Origin: Isoetes taiwanensis | Taxonomy: Eukaryota > Streptophyta > Lycopodiopsida > Isoetales > Isoetaceae | Length of the DNA: 64,000 bases | NCBI GenBank assembly: GCA_021234155.1 | Contig: JAJEKV010000041.1 | Coordinates: forward strand, 3,090,829 to 3,154,828 | Reading direction: 5' to 3' | Part shown: positions 59,686 through 64,000 of the stretch, in pieces | Position numbering within the stretch: position 1 is the first letter of the stretch | Layout of the letters: every line of letters starts with the position of its first letter | Position numbers and translations under genes: made by a program | Notes under the pieces: model-generated | Databases searched by the model: none | What the model saw: only the letters and a program-made list of their open reading frames with translations | What the model was told of the DNA's origin: nothing

Positions 59686-60639
59686 CCAGTGTATGAAGTT
59701 GCGAGTTAATATTACATTTAATATTATTGGCTTCTAGAACTTACAAAGAGTTATCCGGTTATTGAAGACTATTCATTATTCTACTTTAACATGCTTAGAA
59801 ATTTAATTCGCAAGGGTATTGCATCATTCCCTCTAACTATAAGCTAGAGATTGTGCAAGTGATTACATCTTAAACTTAAGCTACTGGAATCCAACAACAC
59901 ATCTAGGCTATAAGTTATGACTCAAGCATTCTTACATCATATTGATACCATTCTTACACCATATCAATGAAATTTCAAATTAGCACTCTTGGTCTTGGTC
60001 ATCCACTGGTCCAAACTTAAAACATAGAAATTGCACTGCACCGCACCCCCTGCATCAATGCTCATATATGGCTACGATCTCTAAAGGTGTCATATCTAGG
60101 TCTTGGAATTGTTGTTGATGCTTTAGAACATAAAAACAACAAATAACGCCTCTTCCTACAAAGTATGTAAAGCTGCAGGCAAAAAGAATAATAAAAATCT
60201 CATGTCAGGAATATTAAGTCATTAGCACCATGCTAGAAATGCTTGCTCCATGCACAATTCATAAACAAAGGAAAATAAAACAACACAAAACAAAACACCC
60301 CCTTTCAAACCATTAATAACCCCAAACACATCAAATGACCCAACAAGAACCATGAAACGAAACGACAGCAAGAAACATGAAAACACACTCTCGGGCCACC
60401 GAAGGGCAACCCTCCATGCGCAACACCTTGTTTCGCTTTTGCTATGTTGTTACATGGATCATGGATTAGATGGATCATGGATGGCTCTTTGCTCTGGAAT
60501 GTTATTTTGTGCTAGAATTGTGGTGGCCCTCGAGCTAGGAAGTGTAGTGGCCCTTGGGCCAGAAATGTGGCGGTCCTCGTGCCAGGAGTGGGGTCCTCAT
60601 GCCAGTGGCTTGTGGTTGGCCCTTGTGTTGGCTAGTTGT

Positions 60640-60905
60640 TGCAATGTTTGTTATATTGTAGGTGAGTTTATGTACTACTAGGAGCATGTTGCATTTATCA
60701 CATTTTGGAGTCAAGACGAGTTTGGTTCCATTTGGCACTATCGAAAATCGAGCAATTGGAATGCTACATCGTGGATTTTGTGATGACGTCATGGAGATCC
60801 TTGGTGGGTTGGTTGCTGCATTGTTTGTTAAATTATAGGTGAACTTATGTATTACTAGGAGCATGCTGCATTTATCACATTTTGGAATCAAGATGAACAT
60901 CCAAA
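60640..60905. repeat. Diverged direct repeats spaced about 180 bp
   Basis: GCATTTATCACATTTTGGA and flanking 60 bp occur at 60650-60715 and 60830-60895. They lie in a 200-codon minus-strand frame (61137-60535) whose only regular feature is this repeat (PKCDKCNMLLVVHKLTYN twice). I do not count that frame as a gene. Confidence 0.75.
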
Positions 60906-62970
60906 GACCAAAGTCCTTCATTTCTCTTATCCTTTTGGCAATTGCATCATATGGTTGAGTTGCCTTTGTTACCCAATTTCTAGTTCTTCTTTGGATTGCC
61001 TTTGCTGTACTCATGACTTGCACATAATAAATAACAAAAAAATACATGATTAGTAATGCCCAAGCCTTATCATGTGAAATAGTTAAGCCATAACATGAAA
61101 CTTGGAGAACAAAACAGTTATAGATTGTAGGGGACAAACCACTCTAAAGCAGAATCCAGAGCCAGAAGAATGGTAACAGGAACGTTGTTTATAATAGCAA
61201 AGACATCATTTGGTTTAGAAGGCCCTCGTCTTTCATGATGGTGTACTGCAAAATCAGCAATTGTGCAGACTAAACAAGAATTCCCCAAGCGTTTCCAGCT
61301 CCAAAAGGTAAGCTTAGATAGAAAACATTACCTGTGCTTGAGACTTGAAAAAGGGCAACGCCAAACGTACCGTCAATGAACCTCTATGAAACTCAACTTT
61401 GCTTTTAAGGGGTAGCTATGACCACTTATCTATGGGGATGGGTATTGAAGGAGCTGGATTTGGAGCCACATCCCACAAGACAAAGGAGGAGAAGCGATCG
61501 ACATAGCCATACCATCATCTACATTTTCTTAGTAATAAATAGGTGGTCATCTGTAAGAAATTAAGTTAGCTTGGCAATTGACCAGGGAATAGGAGATATG
61601 GATGACATGTGGTGCACCAGTTTTATTCAAAACTAGGAAAATACAAGAAACTCTTCAGGGGAGTGTTACGCAGGTCATCACCATGGGGGAAGAGGCTCTC
61701 ACCACCCTTCCCTGGGCCTGTTACTACCTAGTCTCCATGGGACTTCCATGAGCGGAAGTGAAGGAGAGCAAGTCCTCTCAAGATATTTATAATTTTTTGC
61801 ACAAATCTTAGCCATGCACTGGCCTTTTATTTTTACACCTCATCAATCTCCCCCATTTTGTCTTCTTCTCCCTTTTAACAACTTTTGTCTATATTGTATG
61901 TAGATTTGTCCGATCACTCTTTCTCGTGGCATTTTGCCACACTAGTGCTAGTGCCACTTATATCCTCATCAGATCATGTACAAGTAGGAAAGCATGCAAT
62001 GGTTGATAGAAGCAGTGCAAATGGTGGAGCAAGGGATCGAAAAGTGGGGGTTAGGTTCGAGGATTACCGGTTGACTTCTTAATTTTTGGTTGACTCTTTT
62101 GCATGCCGAGAAAAAAACTCGTAGAAGGAACATAGTTCGTATATATATTATAAATTGTGATGTATATATATACGGTTGAACAAAATTTTCTAGTTATACT
62201 TCAAATAGTTTTCGAACCCTAGCTGCAGCCAGGAGCATGAATTTAAATCCAGAGGACGATCAGATTTTCCAATTGTAAAAATGAACATAATACAGTGCCA
62301 CGTGGACGCATTGATCGTCTGGGGCTAATTGAACAGTTAGGTTGACAGAACTTTAAGGGGCCGGTGCATTCAAACTTCTCGTTTTATGACAAACCCAGAG
62401 GGACCTTGAAGCAGTATGTATTTACTAATCCTTTCAAGTAACAAACAATTACAATAAAACTTGAAGTTTCAAAATGATTTCTGAAACAAGTAGGTAAACT
62501 GGTTGGCTAATAATTTACCTAAAGGATCCTTGTTCTTTTGTTTTGAACAGACCGTCGCTGAGCTTTACATGATTGATGCGTATGAATGATTGCATACTGC
62601 ACATAAGAGGTATGTATGGCATTTAGAAATAGAAGCGTCTAATTGGTTCCAAAATTGAGCTCAAAGAGCTTATTAAAATATGTGGATATGCAGAATATAT
62701 ACAGTCCTTTACAAAATTGATGGGGGCAAATATTCTATATTAAGCGTTCCTTCGATGTCCATATGCTCCAACCCAAGGGTTGCTTTGCAGCTCTTTTAGA
62801 GCCATTAGTTAGACTTCAATAATTTTGCAACCATAATAAAGTGTTCATGTTAAGCCTAATATCATACTTGTCAAGAACAATTAAAACTTAAAGAAAAGTT
62901 GACAGAACAAGTTAAGATTAGGAAAAGGTTTATGTAATATTATTTTGAACGTATGTGAGTACCATTATCC
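60906..62970. other. Intergenic, nothing recognised
   Basis: AT-rich sequence with short AT runs near 62140-62170. No family similarity. Confidence 0.5.
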
Positions 62971-63336
62971 ATGACGAGTCAGATGTATTATGCATCCCTT
63001 CTTTTCCATCGTCTAATAGGGAGCCTATATCGAAGATGTATCATTGAGAAGAGAACGTGGCTTATAGTGGTGTCTTCAAGTTACATTCCACTTCATAATA
63101 TTTATTTGTACACTCATCTTCTTGCTTATAAGTCTGAGTTAAAAAAAACTTATGCAACTTATAAGGTCTTCCCGTGTTGCATTCTCCACCATTTTGCTAG
63201 AGGAATTAGCCAGCCACTACATATTGAAATCCCAACCAGTTGGGAACTGTCAGTAACCAAGCCTCGGTTCCGCCAAAGTTGCTCGAACATGCCATTTATG
63301 AACTTGCATGTTCACATAATCAGTCAGACATCCTAA
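62971..63336 (+). CDS. Unrecognised open frame, 121 codons
   Basis: ATG at 62971 (MTSQMYYASLLFHRLIGSLY). Aromatic- and hydrophobic-rich with no repeat, signal or known motif. Low coding evidence. Confidence 0.2.
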   Translation: MTSQMYYASLLFHRLIGSLYRRCIIEKRTWLIVVSSSYIPLHNIYLYTHLLAYKSELKKTYATYKVFPCCILHHFARGISQPLHIEIPTSWELSVTKPRFRQSCSNMPFMNLHVHIISQTS

Positions 63337-63654
63337 ACATTGGGTGAAATTTGTATCTGGTGAATAAGTTTTAAGAATTCCATTGAAATTTGTTCATGAT
63401 GTTGTTACGCCCAGATTGTGGTGCTAGAGCAAGTTCAAACGAATCTGCTGCTTTACAGCGCAGTGAAGTCATGGATTGTACTTTGCTTCTTTTGAACATT
63501 AGAAATTACAGTCAATGGAACAAGTCCGTGAAGGTTAGGGAGCTATTAAAGGGTAGAAAAGAAATCAAAGTGTTTGATTACATAACATCATGCCATTAGA
63601 TGTCAAACAGATGGTGTTGTGCATCCACAGGTTGTTCAAGTTGTAGAAATGTCT

Positions 63655-63775
63655 GGGCTAGCCTTCCTTATTCGCCCCCCCTGCTAATGTGGCATCATAT
63701 CTGACCGTTGATGCTTGAATTGGAGGGCCAGACTTGATGCCACGTCAGTAGGGGGCCGAATAAGGAAGGTGTCCC
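63655..63775. mobile_element. 121-bp foldback MITE
   Basis: Ends GGG...CCC with long inverted arms (CCTTCCTTATTCG, then TGGCATCA and complements) and a flanking 7-bp direct repeat AATGTCT (63648-63654 and 63776-63782). The duplication size (7, perhaps 8 with a mismatch) suggests a hAT-like origin. Confidence 0.8.
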
Positions 63776-64000
63776 AATGTCTGTAGTCCAGTTTAAAGTT
63801 GATGAGAACAATTGGTCATGAAGAAAATCTCATCATGGACTTTTGGAAGAAGGCTGAACATGTAGGCATGGACAGTGCTCTTGTAACTCTGCAGAGTAGC
63901 AATCGGTGGTGGCACAATGCAAACCACAAGAGTAGGTCCTTTTGTCATACATTCTTGTAACCTGCTGAAGGTGAGGACACCGTTTTGTGTATCTCCAGCT

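Noticed and set aside
60535-61137. 200-codon minus-strand frame with a repeated CDKC word
   Set aside because: The repeat comes from a DNA duplication, and the rest has no motif or coding bias that I can see.

Overview
This is nuclear DNA of a plant, most likely a seed-free vascular plant such as a fern (inference). Three things point there. There is an intron-bearing class I cyclic-nucleotide phosphodiesterase gene, a family known in land plants with motile sperm and not in flowering plants. There is a PLS-type pentatricopeptide (PPR) pseudogene. There are chromodomain Ty3/Gypsy elements, one with a 'sushi-like' reverse transcriptase of the kind known from seedless plants. No rRNA genes, functional tRNA genes or CRISPR arrays were seen. 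The window is gene-poor and built mainly of nested, decayed mobile elements.

Layout. 1-9817: a plus-strand Gypsy chromovirus fossil (E1) whose 5' end lies outside the window. It is inserted into the 3' LTR of a minus-strand Gypsy fossil (E4, 9818-15697). 16508-17642: a short internally deleted copy of a tyrosine-recombinase (YR) transposon. 17710-20271: phosphodiesterase exons, with the last exon duplicated in tandem. 20527-25716: a 5.2-kb DNA transposon with 35-bp terminal inverted repeats (TIRs), 3-bp target-site duplications and G-rich subterminal minisatellites. It carries unrecognised genes and sits at the end of the second copy of the terminal exon. 26.3-27.7 kb: foldback elements and a tandem duplication. 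29036-32198: a full-length, intron-containing YR transposon. 33.1-33.75 kb: a third, more decayed relative. 35319-47650: a minus-strand Gypsy fossil (E2) split by a second copy (E3) of the E1 family. 49.4-52.7 kb: a LINE 5' half with tandem 5' monomers. 53-64 kb: low-density sequence with relics of host genes (possible ubiquitin protease, ABCB transporter, PPR) and a small MITE.

Most interesting. The E1/E3 Gypsy family carries an extra open reading frame between the primer-binding site and gag. It encodes a divergent histone H3 fold with a long non-canonical N-terminus. In E3 the frame is open (41535-42020, minus); in E1 only its C-terminal end is in the window (1-161). Around it lie 65-bp hairpins whose stem sequences differ between E1 and E3 yet still pair, suggesting a conserved RNA or DNA structure. 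I know of no described LTR element with an H3-like gene. Second is the YR (Crypton/DUF3504-like) transposon with introns and TIR-like ends, present as full, deleted and relic copies. Third is the phosphodiesterase gene hemmed in on both sides by these transposons.
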